This document shows, piece after piece, positions 16,305 to 23,661 of a DNA stretch of 64,000 nucleotides. A program made the translations under genes and the position numbers. Numbering within the stretch: the stretch's first letter is position 1; each line of letters begins with the position of its first letter. Source of the DNA: an uncultured Propionibacteriaceae bacterium (GTDB lineage: Bacteria; Actinomycetota; Actinomycetes; Propionibacteriales; Propionibacteriaceae); the NCBI GenBank assembly GCA_937926975.1, contig CALBCJ010000041.1:42460-106459 (forward strand), given 5' to 3'. A model generated the notes under the pieces. It was not told where the DNA came from, did no database searches, and saw nothing but the letters and a program-made list of their open reading frames with translations.

Positions 16305-17189
16305 TCAGATGTTCTTTGCTCCGGTGTCGCGGAGGAGCTGGAGGTACTTCGGGTCCTCACCCTCGAAGATCTCGTGACCCTCCAGCATGAACGCACTCAT
16401 CAGCGAGTCCGCAGCAGCGTCCCGCTGACCCAGCTCCAGCTGGCCCAGCCGCAGCCAGATGAACCCGTTCCCGCCGTCGGAGGCGTCCATGGCCTGCTGG
16501 GCGAAGTCGACGACGAGGTCGTACTGGCCGGCTGTCCAGTACGCATCCGCCAGCGATGCGCAGAACCACATCGTCGCCTCGTACAGGCTCTTCGGCTCTG
16601 GTACCAGCGCCAGGCCCTCGGTCCAGGCCTTGACGGCTGTCTGCCAGTCGCCAGCCTCCAGGGCCTCGTTGCCCACCTCCGCCAGCCGGTCTACCTCGTC
16701 CTCGTCCAGCTCGGCCGGAGCAGCCGAGCCCTCCACCAGCGGCTCCCCCTCCGCCAGCCGCAGAAAGTTCGGGTCCAGCTCCCGGAACGCCCGCTTCCCG
16801 AAGGTCGTGAGCATCCGCTTGAACACGTCAGCCGCGGCAGCCATGTCACCCAGCGCGTACATGCTCTCGCCCCACTCCTCCAGCACACTCGGGTTGTCCT
16901 CGTACCCGTAGGAGGCCCGGAAGCGCTCCAGCCAGTGAAGAGTCTCCTCCCGCAGCCCTGCCTCGGCTGCTCCCTGCATCGCATTCGACGAGACATGCTG
17001 CGGGACACTGGCCGTCAGGACCTTCGTCTCCAGGTCGTCACCTGGGATCTCGTCCCAGACCCGCTCCGCGAGCCGTAGCGCGCCATCGACGTCTCCAGCG
17101 TCAAACAGGTCGGCGACCCGATCGGCATCATCGCTCAGCCTCTCAGCCTCGCGGGCAGGAAGATCATTCACACCGAAGCTGATGTGCAT
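16305..17189 (-). CDS. Tetratricopeptide-like protein, possible immunity protein
   Basis: A 294-residue soluble acidic protein with helical repeats, for example VADLFDAGDVDGALRLAERV and EVGNEALEAGDWQTAVKAW. The pairs DAG-D-A and EAGDWQTA are TPR-like. It ends GEDPKYLQLLRDTGAKNI. AGGGG precedes the ATG. I do not recognise a defined function. TPR proteins of this size occur as immunity proteins beside polymorphic toxins, and a toxin-like fragment and a SUFU-family gene lie just upstream on the same strand, so that role is a reasonable inference. Confidence 0.65.
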   Translation of the reverse strand: MHISFGVNDLPAREAERLSDDADRVADLFDAGDVDGALRLAERVWDEIPGDDLETKVLTASVPQHVSSNAMQGAAEAGLREETLHWLERFRASYGYEDNPSVLEEWGESMYALGDMAAAADVFKRMLTTFGKRAFRELDPNFLRLAEGEPLVEGSAAPAELDEDEVDRLAEVGNEALEAGDWQTAVKAWTEGLALVPEPKSLYEATMWFCASLADAYWTAGQYDLVVDFAQQAMDASDGGNGFIWLRLGQLELGQRDAAADSLMSAFMLEGHEIFEGEDPKYLQLLRDTGAKNI

Positions 17190-17308
17190 AGCCCCTGCTT
17201 AGCCTATAGAAATGCCGATCCAGGATCGACACAACGACTTTTCGCTCGCCCACCCATGGACATACTGTATCGTCCGGGCTGCGGCTCGTAGTTCCTTGAG
17301 CTCAGCAT

Positions 17309-17452
17309 CTACCGCCGCGCGGTGTCGCTTCGAGGGCCATGCATGCAGCCCACTCGGTTCCACCAGTCGACAGCGTCTTCGGGATGATGCCCCGTGTGGC
17401 ACTGACTCAGCTTGTAGCGTTCAAACTGCTTTGGCCCCCGACCTGGCGGGTG
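17309..17452 (-). pseudogene. Fragment resembling the C-terminus of a polymorphic nuclease toxin
   Basis: The minus strand encodes a short run ending in a stop at 17309: QFERYKLSQCHTG, GHHPEDAVDWWN, then HGPRSDTARR. A pattern of CH-x-GH followed by AVxWWNxxGxxxGPRS is what I recall from HNH/EndoVII-type toxin tails. There is no start, no N-terminal delivery domain and no full catalytic domain, and a neighbouring frame continues after the stop. It looks like a decayed toxin cassette. Recognition is from memory of motif style and is uncertain. Confidence 0.35.
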
Positions 17453-17478
17453 CCGATCGCTGCACGGGAGACCGCTGC

Positions 17479-18051
17479 TCAAGGAGCGAGGCGCATGGAG
17501 GGGCGCTGCAGGTCGACCAGGTCTGGGTCCTGCTCCTCCACGAGATCCTCGAACCGGTCCCACCCGCGCTCCAGCACGAGCTGCGCCTCCTCCGTCCCGA
17601 TCGGCACCAGCCAGGCCACCGCCACGTCCCCGTCGGCGCCGGCGAACCAGGCCAGCTCGTCTGGGAAGTACACCGGAGTCGTGACGTACAGAGCCGTCAG
17701 GTCCGTCTCCGGCGCCAGCCGGCCCGCAGGACCCACCACATGCCCCCGCAGCAGCGCCTCGCCCGACTCCAGCACCGTCAGCCCCACCTGCCACAGCAGT
17801 GACAAGGCCACATCAGCCGGAACCGACCTGCGCAGAACCATCAGGAGCTCCTGGCGGATCTCACGCCCCGAGGTCGGTGACACCAGCCCAGCCCGACTCA
17901 GCCCGAGCGTTGAGTACGCCACCGACTCTGGGTCTGAGCCGTGCTCGTACTCCACGATCTGGAACGGCATCGAGCCACCGTCAGGGTCGGTCGACCACCC
18001 CCTCTGGACCGGGCCCAGGAACCTCTCGGCGTGCTCCACCATCGATGTCAC
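17479..18051 (-). CDS. SUFU-family (suppressor of fused-like) protein
   Basis: About 190 residues. The pattern MVEHAERFLGP, VEYEHGSDPESVAYSTLGLS, REIRQELLMVLRR, LYVTTPVYFPDELAWF and VAWLVPIGTEEAQLVLERGW runs through the SUFU domain, which in bacteria is best known from immunity proteins of polymorphic toxin systems. It ends LVEEQDPDLVDLQRPSM, also typical. The frame opens at 18108, but the first 19 codons are unlike the family. I suggest GTG 18051 or ATG 18042. No strong ribosome site is seen. No intact toxin gene is adjacent. Confidence 0.75.
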   Translation of the reverse strand: MTSMVEHAERFLGPVQRGWSTDPDGGSMPFQIVEYEHGSDPESVAYSTLGLSRAGLVSPTSGREIRQELLMVLRRSVPADVALSLLWQVGLTVLESGEALLRGHVVGPAGRLAPETDLTALYVTTPVYFPDELAWFAGADGDVAVAWLVPIGTEEAQLVLERGWDRFEDLVEEQDPDLVDLQRPSMRLAP

Positions 18052-18346
18052 GGCTGACCCCCACGTCTCGCGTCGTTGTGACCGCCGCTCCGGGTGCGCG
18101 GCATACACTCTGCCATCACACGACTATGACAGTCGTCACCGATCCTCCGTGCCGGCTTGCCACCGCACAAGACGACGATCTCGCGGATCGCCTTGACAAT
18201 CTTGCTTCTGGCTCCGGCGAGGATCTTCCTCGCCGTCTCAGCCGCCCATCAGCCCGCTGCTGCGCCGCGCGTCACGACCCGGCGCCCGTCGTCCAGGGCC
18301 CGGACCCGGCTGGCCAGAACGGCAGGCCAGGTGCGAACCTTGCCCG
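18052..18346. other. Intergenic region before the debranching-enzyme gene
   Basis: Nearly 300 bases separating the minus-strand SUFU gene from the plus-strand glycogen gene. Frames here are short or shadow-like. I see no operator, repeat or RNA structure I can support. Confidence 0.4.
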
Positions 18347-20695
18347 GTGAACGACCTCACCCCAGTCCCCGTCCGTCCCGAGACCTGGGCCGGCGCCGGC
18401 TTCAGCCTCGGCGCCCAGGCCGGTCCCGACCAGGTCGCCTTCGCGGTGTACGCGCCGGCCGCGACCCGCGTCGAGCTGGAGCTGTACCAGCAGCCGACCG
18501 GGGCCGACGCGTACGCCTCGTTCGAGCTCGCCCAGGGCAGCGACGGGGTCTGGCGCGGGGCTCTGGCCGGGATCGGCGAGGGCACCCTGTACGGCTACCG
18601 CTGCTGGGGGCCGAACTGGCCGTACGACCCGGCCTGGACCCGGGGCGGCTCGTCAGCCGGCTTCCTCAGCGACGTCGACGCCGCCGGGAACCGGTTCAAC
18701 CCCAACAAGGTGCTCTTCGACCCGTACGCCCGCGAGCTGACGCACACCATGTTCTCCGAGCTGATCGGTCAGGTCGGCGGCGACCCAGGGTTCTTCGGGA
18801 CCGGCGCCGAGGAGTACGCCGGGCGGACCCGCCGCGAGCACGACACCGCCCGGTTCGTGCCGAAGGGGATCGTGATCGCCGACCAGCCCTGGACCGCGCC
18901 GCGCCCGCGGCTGGCGCCGGAGAACTCGGCGGTGTACGAGGCCCACGTCCGCTCCCTGACCCAGCACCCGAGCTCGGCCCGGCTGCGCGAGCTGCTGTCG
19001 CGCCAGCCCGGATTCGCGCAGGTGGTCGACGTTCCCGACGAGCTGCGCGGCACGTACGCGGGAGCCGGCTACCTGGCGCCGTACCTGAAGGCGCTGGGGG
19101 TCACCACCATCGAGCTGCTGCCGGTGCACGAGACCAACAGCTCGACCGACGCTAGCCGCCCGCAGCTGGCGAACTTCTGGGGCTACCAGACCCTGGCCTA
19201 CTTCGCGCCGAACCGGCACTACGCCCACGACCGGTCGCCGGGCGGGCCGACGCGGGAGTTCAAGCAGATGGTGCAGGCCTTCCACGACGCCGGGCTGGAG
19301 GTCTACCTCGACGTCGTCTACAACCACTCCGCCGAGGGCGGCAACTGGGCCGGTCGGGCCGACACCACCGGCTTCGTCAGCCTCGGCGGCTTCGCCACCA
19401 GCGACTACTACGTGCTGTCAGACCAGCAGATGCTGGTCGACGGGGCGACCGGCTGCTCCAACCAGCTCAACTTCTCGGTGCTGGCCACCCAGCAGCTGGT
19501 CGTCGACTCGCTGACCTACTGGACGGACGTGATGGGGGTCGACGGCTTCCGCTTCGACCTGGCGCCGGTGCTGGGCCGGACCCCGAACGCCTTCGAGCGG
19601 ACCAACTGGGACCAGCAGCGCCGCTTCTTCCAGCAGCACCCGCTGCTGCTGCAGATCCGGGACCTGGCCGCCGACCGGCAGATCGAGGTGATTGCCGAGG
19701 CCTGGGACCTGTGGGGCTACGAGGTGGGCAGCTTCCCGTCCGGCTGGGGGGAGTGGAACGGCCGCTACCGGGACGCCGTACGGGCCTTCTGCAAGGGCGA
19801 CGCCAACACGTACGAGACCATCGACCAGCTCAACGGTGACTACCTGCACTTCAACGACCAGGGTGGCCCGCAGCGCTCGATCAACTTCCTCACCGCTCAC
19901 GACGGCTTCACCCTGGCCGACCTGGTCAGCTACAACGGCAAGGTCAACGACCAGCCGTACCCGTTCGGCCCCTCCGACGGCGGCTCGGACTCGAACCTGT
20001 CCTGGGACTCCGGCGGTGACCAGGGGTTCCGCCGGCAGCGGGTGCGGAACTTCCTGACCCTGCTGTACCTGTCGCGCGGGGTGCCGATGATCGTCTCCGG
20101 CGACGAGTACGGGCGCACCCAGAACGGCAACAACAACCCGTGGAGCATCGACTCGGTCGGGATCTGGAACAACTGGGCGATGGCGGGCAGCAGCGCTCCG
20201 CAGCGGGTCCTGGTCGACCCGGAGCACCCGCAGTGGCGCTACCACGACAACCTGGGCCAGGCGCTGACCCCGGACGGGGTGAACCCGCTGCTGCAGTTCA
20301 CCCGCTTCGTGGCGGGGCTGCGCCAGCGGCACCCGGCGCTGCGGCAGCGCGCGTACGGGGACGTCGAGCTGGGCGATGACGACGTGTCGTACCTCTTCTT
20401 CCGCCCTGACGGGCAGAGCCACCCGGCGGGTGGTGACCGCAGCCTGGTGGTGCTGATCGACTCCAGCGCCGCCCCGGGGGCTGGGGACCTGTGCCTGCTG
20501 GTCAACATGGCCGACCAGCCGGTGGACTTCCAGCTGCCGCAGGTCGACCGGCGCCCGTGGCGGACCCTGATCGACACCGCCACCTACGCCGAGCCGCACT
20601 GCAACGTCTGGGAGACCGGGACCGGCCCGGTGGTCGACAGCCACTACGGCGTCGCGGCCTGGTCGGTCGTGGTGCTGATCAGCACCGGCCACTGA
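18347..20695 (+). CDS. glgX: Glycogen debranching enzyme, GlgX/isoamylase type (GH13)
   Basis: Cleaves alpha-1,6 branches of glycogen. The 782-residue protein has an N-terminal CBM48-like domain (FAVYAPAATRVELELY), a GH13 barrel and a C-terminal beta domain. Catalytic residues are Asp404 in DGFRFDLAP, Glu451 in IEVIAEAWD and Asp519 in LTAHDGFTL. DVVYNHSAEG is region I. The part after SGDEYGRTQNGNNN reads PWSIDSVGIWNNW instead of the common AYCQDNEISW, so it may be a divergent subgroup. It begins at a GTG without a clear ribosome site and stands alone between unrelated genes. Confidence 0.85.
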   Translation: MNDLTPVPVRPETWAGAGFSLGAQAGPDQVAFAVYAPAATRVELELYQQPTGADAYASFELAQGSDGVWRGALAGIGEGTLYGYRCWGPNWPYDPAWTRGGSSAGFLSDVDAAGNRFNPNKVLFDPYARELTHTMFSELIGQVGGDPGFFGTGAEEYAGRTRREHDTARFVPKGIVIADQPWTAPRPRLAPENSAVYEAHVRSLTQHPSSARLRELLSRQPGFAQVVDVPDELRGTYAGAGYLAPYLKALGVTTIELLPVHETNSSTDASRPQLANFWGYQTLAYFAPNRHYAHDRSPGGPTREFKQMVQAFHDAGLEVYLDVVYNHSAEGGNWAGRADTTGFVSLGGFATSDYYVLSDQQMLVDGATGCSNQLNFSVLATQQLVVDSLTYWTDVMGVDGFRFDLAPVLGRTPNAFERTNWDQQRRFFQQHPLLLQIRDLAADRQIEVIAEAWDLWGYEVGSFPSGWGEWNGRYRDAVRAFCKGDANTYETIDQLNGDYLHFNDQGGPQRSINFLTAHDGFTLADLVSYNGKVNDQPYPFGPSDGGSDSNLSWDSGGDQGFRRQRVRNFLTLLYLSRGVPMIVSGDEYGRTQNGNNNPWSIDSVGIWNNWAMAGSSAPQRVLVDPEHPQWRYHDNLGQALTPDGVNPLLQFTRFVAGLRQRHPALRQRAYGDVELGDDDVSYLFFRPDGQSHPAGGDRSLVVLIDSSAAPGAGDLCLLVNMADQPVDFQLPQVDRRPWRTLIDTATYAEPHCNVWETGTGPVVDSHYGVAAWSVVVLISTGH

Positions 20696-20783
20696 GCCCA
20701 CGGCCCAGCAGGCGTCCGCTGTCCACCCGGTCGAGGCTGGCTCGGCAGGCCCCCACCTGAGGCGGCAGCTTTCGGGCAGTCCT

Positions 20784-21764
20784 CTAGGCGGACCGTTGAG
20801 CAGGTGCTGGGCAGGTCTGCTCGTGGTCGCGGTGCCCGGCCGGCTCGAGCTGGAACGTGGTGTGGTGGACCTCGACGGGGAAGTGCTGGGCAGCGCAGGC
20901 CTGCAGGGCGTCCAGGATCTCGGCGGTGTGGCCGTCGCGCAGGCACTCGTCGCGGATCACGACATGGGCGGTCAGGGACGGCATCCCCGAGGCGACAGTC
21001 CAGGCGTGCAGGTCGTGGACGTCCTCGACGTGGTCGAGCCCGAGGATGTGGCGGCGGACCTCGGCCAGGTCGAGCCGGTCGGGGGTGAAGTCCATCAGGA
21101 CCTTGCCGGCGGAGCGCAGCAGGGCCACGGCTCGGGGCACAATCATGGCCACGATCACCAGCGAGGCGACGGAGTCGGCCTGCCACCAGCCGGTGAGCGC
21201 GACCACGCCGGCCGCCACCAGGACCCCGACCGAGCCCAGGGCGTCAGCGGCGACCTCGAGAAAGGCGGCGCGGGTGTTGAGGCTGTCCTTTCGTCCGCGG
21301 GCCAGGACCAGCAGGGCCGCGATGTTGGCGAGCAGCCCGACCACGCCCATCAGCAGCATCCCGTGGGCCTCGACCGGTGTCGGGGAGACTAGGGCGAGGG
21401 CTGCCCGGATCGCCACCATGACCGCCACGACCAGCAGCATTCCGGCTTGCAGAGCGGCCCCGATCACCTCGGCCCGGCGCAGCCCCCAGGTGGAGCGGTC
21501 GGTCGGTGGCCGGGTGGACAGGTGCGCGGCGAGCAGGGCGATCACCAGCCCGACCGAGTCGGTCGCCATGTGCCCGGCGTCGGCGAGCAGCGCCAGGGAG
21601 CCGGTGAGCAGCCCGGTCACGATCTCGCCGACCAGCACTGTCCCGGTCAGGGCTAGGGCGATCGCCAGGCTGGTCCGGGAGGCGCCGGCGGTGTGGTCGT
21701 GGTCGTGGTGGCCGTGAGCGTGGTCGTGGTGCTCGTGGTCGCGCTCGTGCTGGTGAGTACTCAC
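20784..21764 (-). CDS. Cation diffusion facilitator metal exporter
   Basis: Proton-coupled exporter of divalent metals, 326 residues. A His-rich N-terminus (residues 4-24) precedes six membrane helices and a cytoplasmic domain (DLHAWTVASGMPSLTAHVV, HHTTFQLE). The TM2 metal site is His65-Asp69 in DAGHMATD. In TM5 the usual His-x3-Asp is Glu170-x3-Asp174 in FLEVAADALGS, which may alter metal choice. It overlaps the arsR-type gene by four bases, so the two form one operon. Zinc is the default substrate. Cobalt, cadmium or nickel remain possible. Confidence 0.88.
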   Translation of the reverse strand: MSTHQHERDHEHHDHAHGHHDHDHTAGASRTSLAIALALTGTVLVGEIVTGLLTGSLALLADAGHMATDSVGLVIALLAAHLSTRPPTDRSTWGLRRAEVIGAALQAGMLLVVAVMVAIRAALALVSPTPVEAHGMLLMGVVGLLANIAALLVLARGRKDSLNTRAAFLEVAADALGSVGVLVAAGVVALTGWWQADSVASLVIVAMIVPRAVALLRSAGKVLMDFTPDRLDLAEVRRHILGLDHVEDVHDLHAWTVASGMPSLTAHVVIRDECLRDGHTAEILDALQACAAQHFPVEVHHTTFQLEPAGHRDHEQTCPAPAQRSA

Positions 21765-22126
21765 AGCGCGTCCCCCTCGTCGGTGTGGGCCGTGATCTGA
21801 TCAGCCAGGGACTGGGCGGCGGCGAGAACCGCCGCCAGCTCGTCGGCGTGCTCCAGGGCGCTGACTCGGGCCCGGCCGTGGGTGTGGGTGGAGATCAGTC
21901 CGGTGCTGCGCAGCAGCGCCAGGTGCTGGGAGATCGTCGACTGCGCCAGCCCGAGGTGCTCGGCCAGCTCGCCGACCTTGTGCTCTCCGCCTCGCAGGTG
22001 AAGCAAGATCGCTAGCCGGGTCGGGTCTCCCAGGGCCGACAGCAGAGCGGCCAGGTCGGCCGCGGCGTGGACTGCGGCGGCATCGTCGGGTACGTCGGTC
22101 GGCAACAGCTCATGAACAATCGGCAT
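21761..22126 (-). CDS. ArsR-family metal-sensing repressor
   Basis: A 121-residue winged-helix repressor. The recognition region is KVGELAEHLGLAQSTISQHLALLRSTGLIST, here seen as VGELAEHLGLAQSTISQHL. It has no cysteine, which excludes ArsR/CadC-type thiol sites. Histidines at 81, 83, 93 and 114 could bind metal. It sits directly upstream of and overlaps the metal exporter gene, so it most likely represses its own operon until the metal is in excess. ATG 22126 lies six bases behind a -10 box, pointing to leaderless translation. Confidence 0.87.
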   Translation of the reverse strand: MPIVHELLPTDVPDDAAAVHAAADLAALLSALGDPTRLAILLHLRGGEHKVGELAEHLGLAQSTISQHLALLRSTGLISTHTHGRARVSALEHADELAAVLAAAQSLADQITAHTDEGDAL

Positions 22127-22128
22127 GC

Positions 22129-22163
22129 ACCGATCATATCGGTAGGTACTGAAGTAATGTCAA
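22129..22163 (-). promoter_or_regulatory. Promoter and ArsR operator of the metal-export operon
   Basis: On the minus strand TTGACA (22163-22158) and TATGAT (22138-22133) are separated by 19 bases. The dyad ACCGAT-N3-ATCGGT (22129-22143) covers the -10 and the start region. The start ATG lies six bases after TATGAT. The dyad is the expected ArsR site. A 19-base spacer is unusual and is the distance used by MerR-activated promoters. Confidence 0.65.
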
Positions 22164-22558
22164 GAGCCGGCCGAGTGGCTCTGGTCGAGCTCGGCGGTCC
22201 AGCGGACCACCAGCGACCGGGCCCGCACCAGCTCCGCCTCGCGCTGGTCGAGGACCTCCAGGAGGTCCTGCATGCTGGCCCGCAGCGCGGTCAGCCGCTC
22301 CGCCCCGTCGCCCCCGGTAGGCGGCGCCACGCTGGTGGCGAACTGCCGGATCTCCTTGATGCCCATCCCGGTGTTGCGCAGCGCCTGCACTACCTCCAGC
22401 CCGGTGATGTCGACCGGGGAGTAGCGGCGCCGCCCACCCGCGTCGCGGCTGGGGGTGATCAGCCCCTCGGTCTCGTAGAACCGGATCGTCTCCACGGTGA
22501 GCCCGGTCCGCTCGGCGACAGCGCCGATCAGCTCTCCGGGCTTGTCGGCTGCTGGCAC
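22160..22558 (-). CDS. MerR-family transcriptional regulator
   Basis: A 132-residue regulator: N-terminal winged helix GAVAERTGLTVETIRFYETEGLI then GGRRRYSPVDI, followed by a dimerisation helix (ERLTALRASMQDLLEVLDQREAEL). It has no cysteine, so it is not a CueR/ZntR/MerR-type thiol sensor. Its ligand is unknown. GTG 22558 lies six bases behind TATCCT, a likely leaderless start. Its stop overlaps the -35 of the arsR-type promoter downstream. Confidence 0.85.
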   Translation of the reverse strand: MPAADKPGELIGAVAERTGLTVETIRFYETEGLITPSRDAGGRRRYSPVDITGLEVVQALRNTGMGIKEIRQFATSVAPPTGGDGAERLTALRASMQDLLEVLDQREAELVRARSLVVRWTAELDQSHSAGS

Positions 22559-22646
22559 CTGACCAGGATAGAGGTGCAGAACCCGTTGTCGCGCCGCAGG
22601 TGACGGGGATTCTCATCCGGCCAGGCCGCAGTGACAGAATCGCCTC

Positions 22647-23624
22647 ATGATCCCCCTGAGCACGCAGCGGCTGCGGCTGCGGCCGTTCCACGGCGATGAC
22701 GTGGGCTTCATCCGGCGCCTCCACGCTCACCCTGACCTGGCCCGGTTCATCCCGTCGGTCCTGACCCCCGACGACGAGGCCGCTCGGGAGCGCCTGCGCC
22801 GGTTCACCACGCTGGCCGAGCACCCGGTCCAGGGGTTCAGTGTGGTGGAGTTGCGCCAGACGGAGGAGCCGGTCGGGATGGTCCTGGTGAAGCCGGTCCC
22901 GCCCTCAGGCGGTGGCGAGCCCCAGGTCCTGGAGATCGGCTGGCGCCAGGTGGCCGAGCACTGCGGTCACGGCTACAGCACCGAGGCCGCCCGGGCGGTG
23001 CTGGATGCGGTGCACACCCGCGGGGTCGCCGAGCTGGTGGCCGTCACCCACCCCGACAACACGGCGTCTCAGAGGGTGGCTGAGCGGATCGGGATGGAGC
23101 GGGTCGGCCTCAGCCGGGACTTCTACGACACCGAGGTGGTCCTCTTCCGCTCCCGCCGAGAGCGCCCCGAGCCGACCCGGTGGCTGCCGGAGCGCTGGGA
23201 GCTGCTGGCTGAGGGCACGTACGGCTTCGCTGGCCCGCAGCGCGACCGGCTGGTGACGGCGCTGCTGAGCGGCGCCAAGCGCACCACCTCCTCCCTGCTG
23301 GCCGAGCACGAGCGGCCACCGGAGCCCGGCGGCACAGAGGTGGTGGTCGACTCCAGCGGGGCCCCGGTCTGCATCACCCGGGACGCAGGCGTCGAGGTGG
23401 TCCGGCTGGCCGACGTCACCGAGGAGCACGTACGCGGCGAGGGCGAGGGCTTCGCCACGCCTGAGCAGTGGCGTGCCGCTCACCGCCGGTTCTGGACCAG
23501 CCGGCCGTACCAGGAGGGCTTTCGGGCGTCCGGGGCCGAGCCCCCGGTCATCAGTGACGACACCCTGGTGGTCTGCGTCCGGCTGGAGGTGCTCGCCCAG
23601 CGCCCCGGAGTGCTCACCGACTGA
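22647..23624 (+). CDS. GNAT acetyltransferase - ASCH domain fusion
   Basis: A 325-residue fusion. Residues 1-168 are a RimJ/RimL-type acetyltransferase: LRLRPFHGDDVGFI, IGWRQVAEHCGHGYSTEA (acetyl-CoA loop at 107-114) and HPDNTASQRVAERIGM. Residues 180-320 form an ASCH domain: GAKRTTSSLL (209-218), VVDSSGAPVCI, ADVTEEHVRGEGEG (255-268) and WRAAHRRFW. Some ASCH proteins, such as E. coli YqfB, hydrolyse N4-acetylcytidine using Lys, Thr and Glu, and equivalents appear present. An acetyltransferase joined to a possible deacetylase of nucleic-acid bases is unusual. CAGAAT ends six bases before the ATG, suggesting a leaderless mRNA. Confidence 0.75.
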   Translation: MIPLSTQRLRLRPFHGDDVGFIRRLHAHPDLARFIPSVLTPDDEAARERLRRFTTLAEHPVQGFSVVELRQTEEPVGMVLVKPVPPSGGGEPQVLEIGWRQVAEHCGHGYSTEAARAVLDAVHTRGVAELVAVTHPDNTASQRVAERIGMERVGLSRDFYDTEVVLFRSRRERPEPTRWLPERWELLAEGTYGFAGPQRDRLVTALLSGAKRTTSSLLAEHERPPEPGGTEVVVDSSGAPVCITRDAGVEVVRLADVTEEHVRGEGEGFATPEQWRAAHRRFWTSRPYQEGFRASGAEPPVISDDTLVVCVRLEVLAQRPGVLTD

Positions 23625-23661
23625 GCTCTCCCTGACCGAGCCAGTCAGGTGTCCATGCTTG

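Noticed and set aside
17199..17402. 67-codon minus-strand frame between the TPR and SUFU genes
   Set aside because: It overlaps the toxin-like fragment in another frame and has no start signal. It may be further debris of the same decayed gene.
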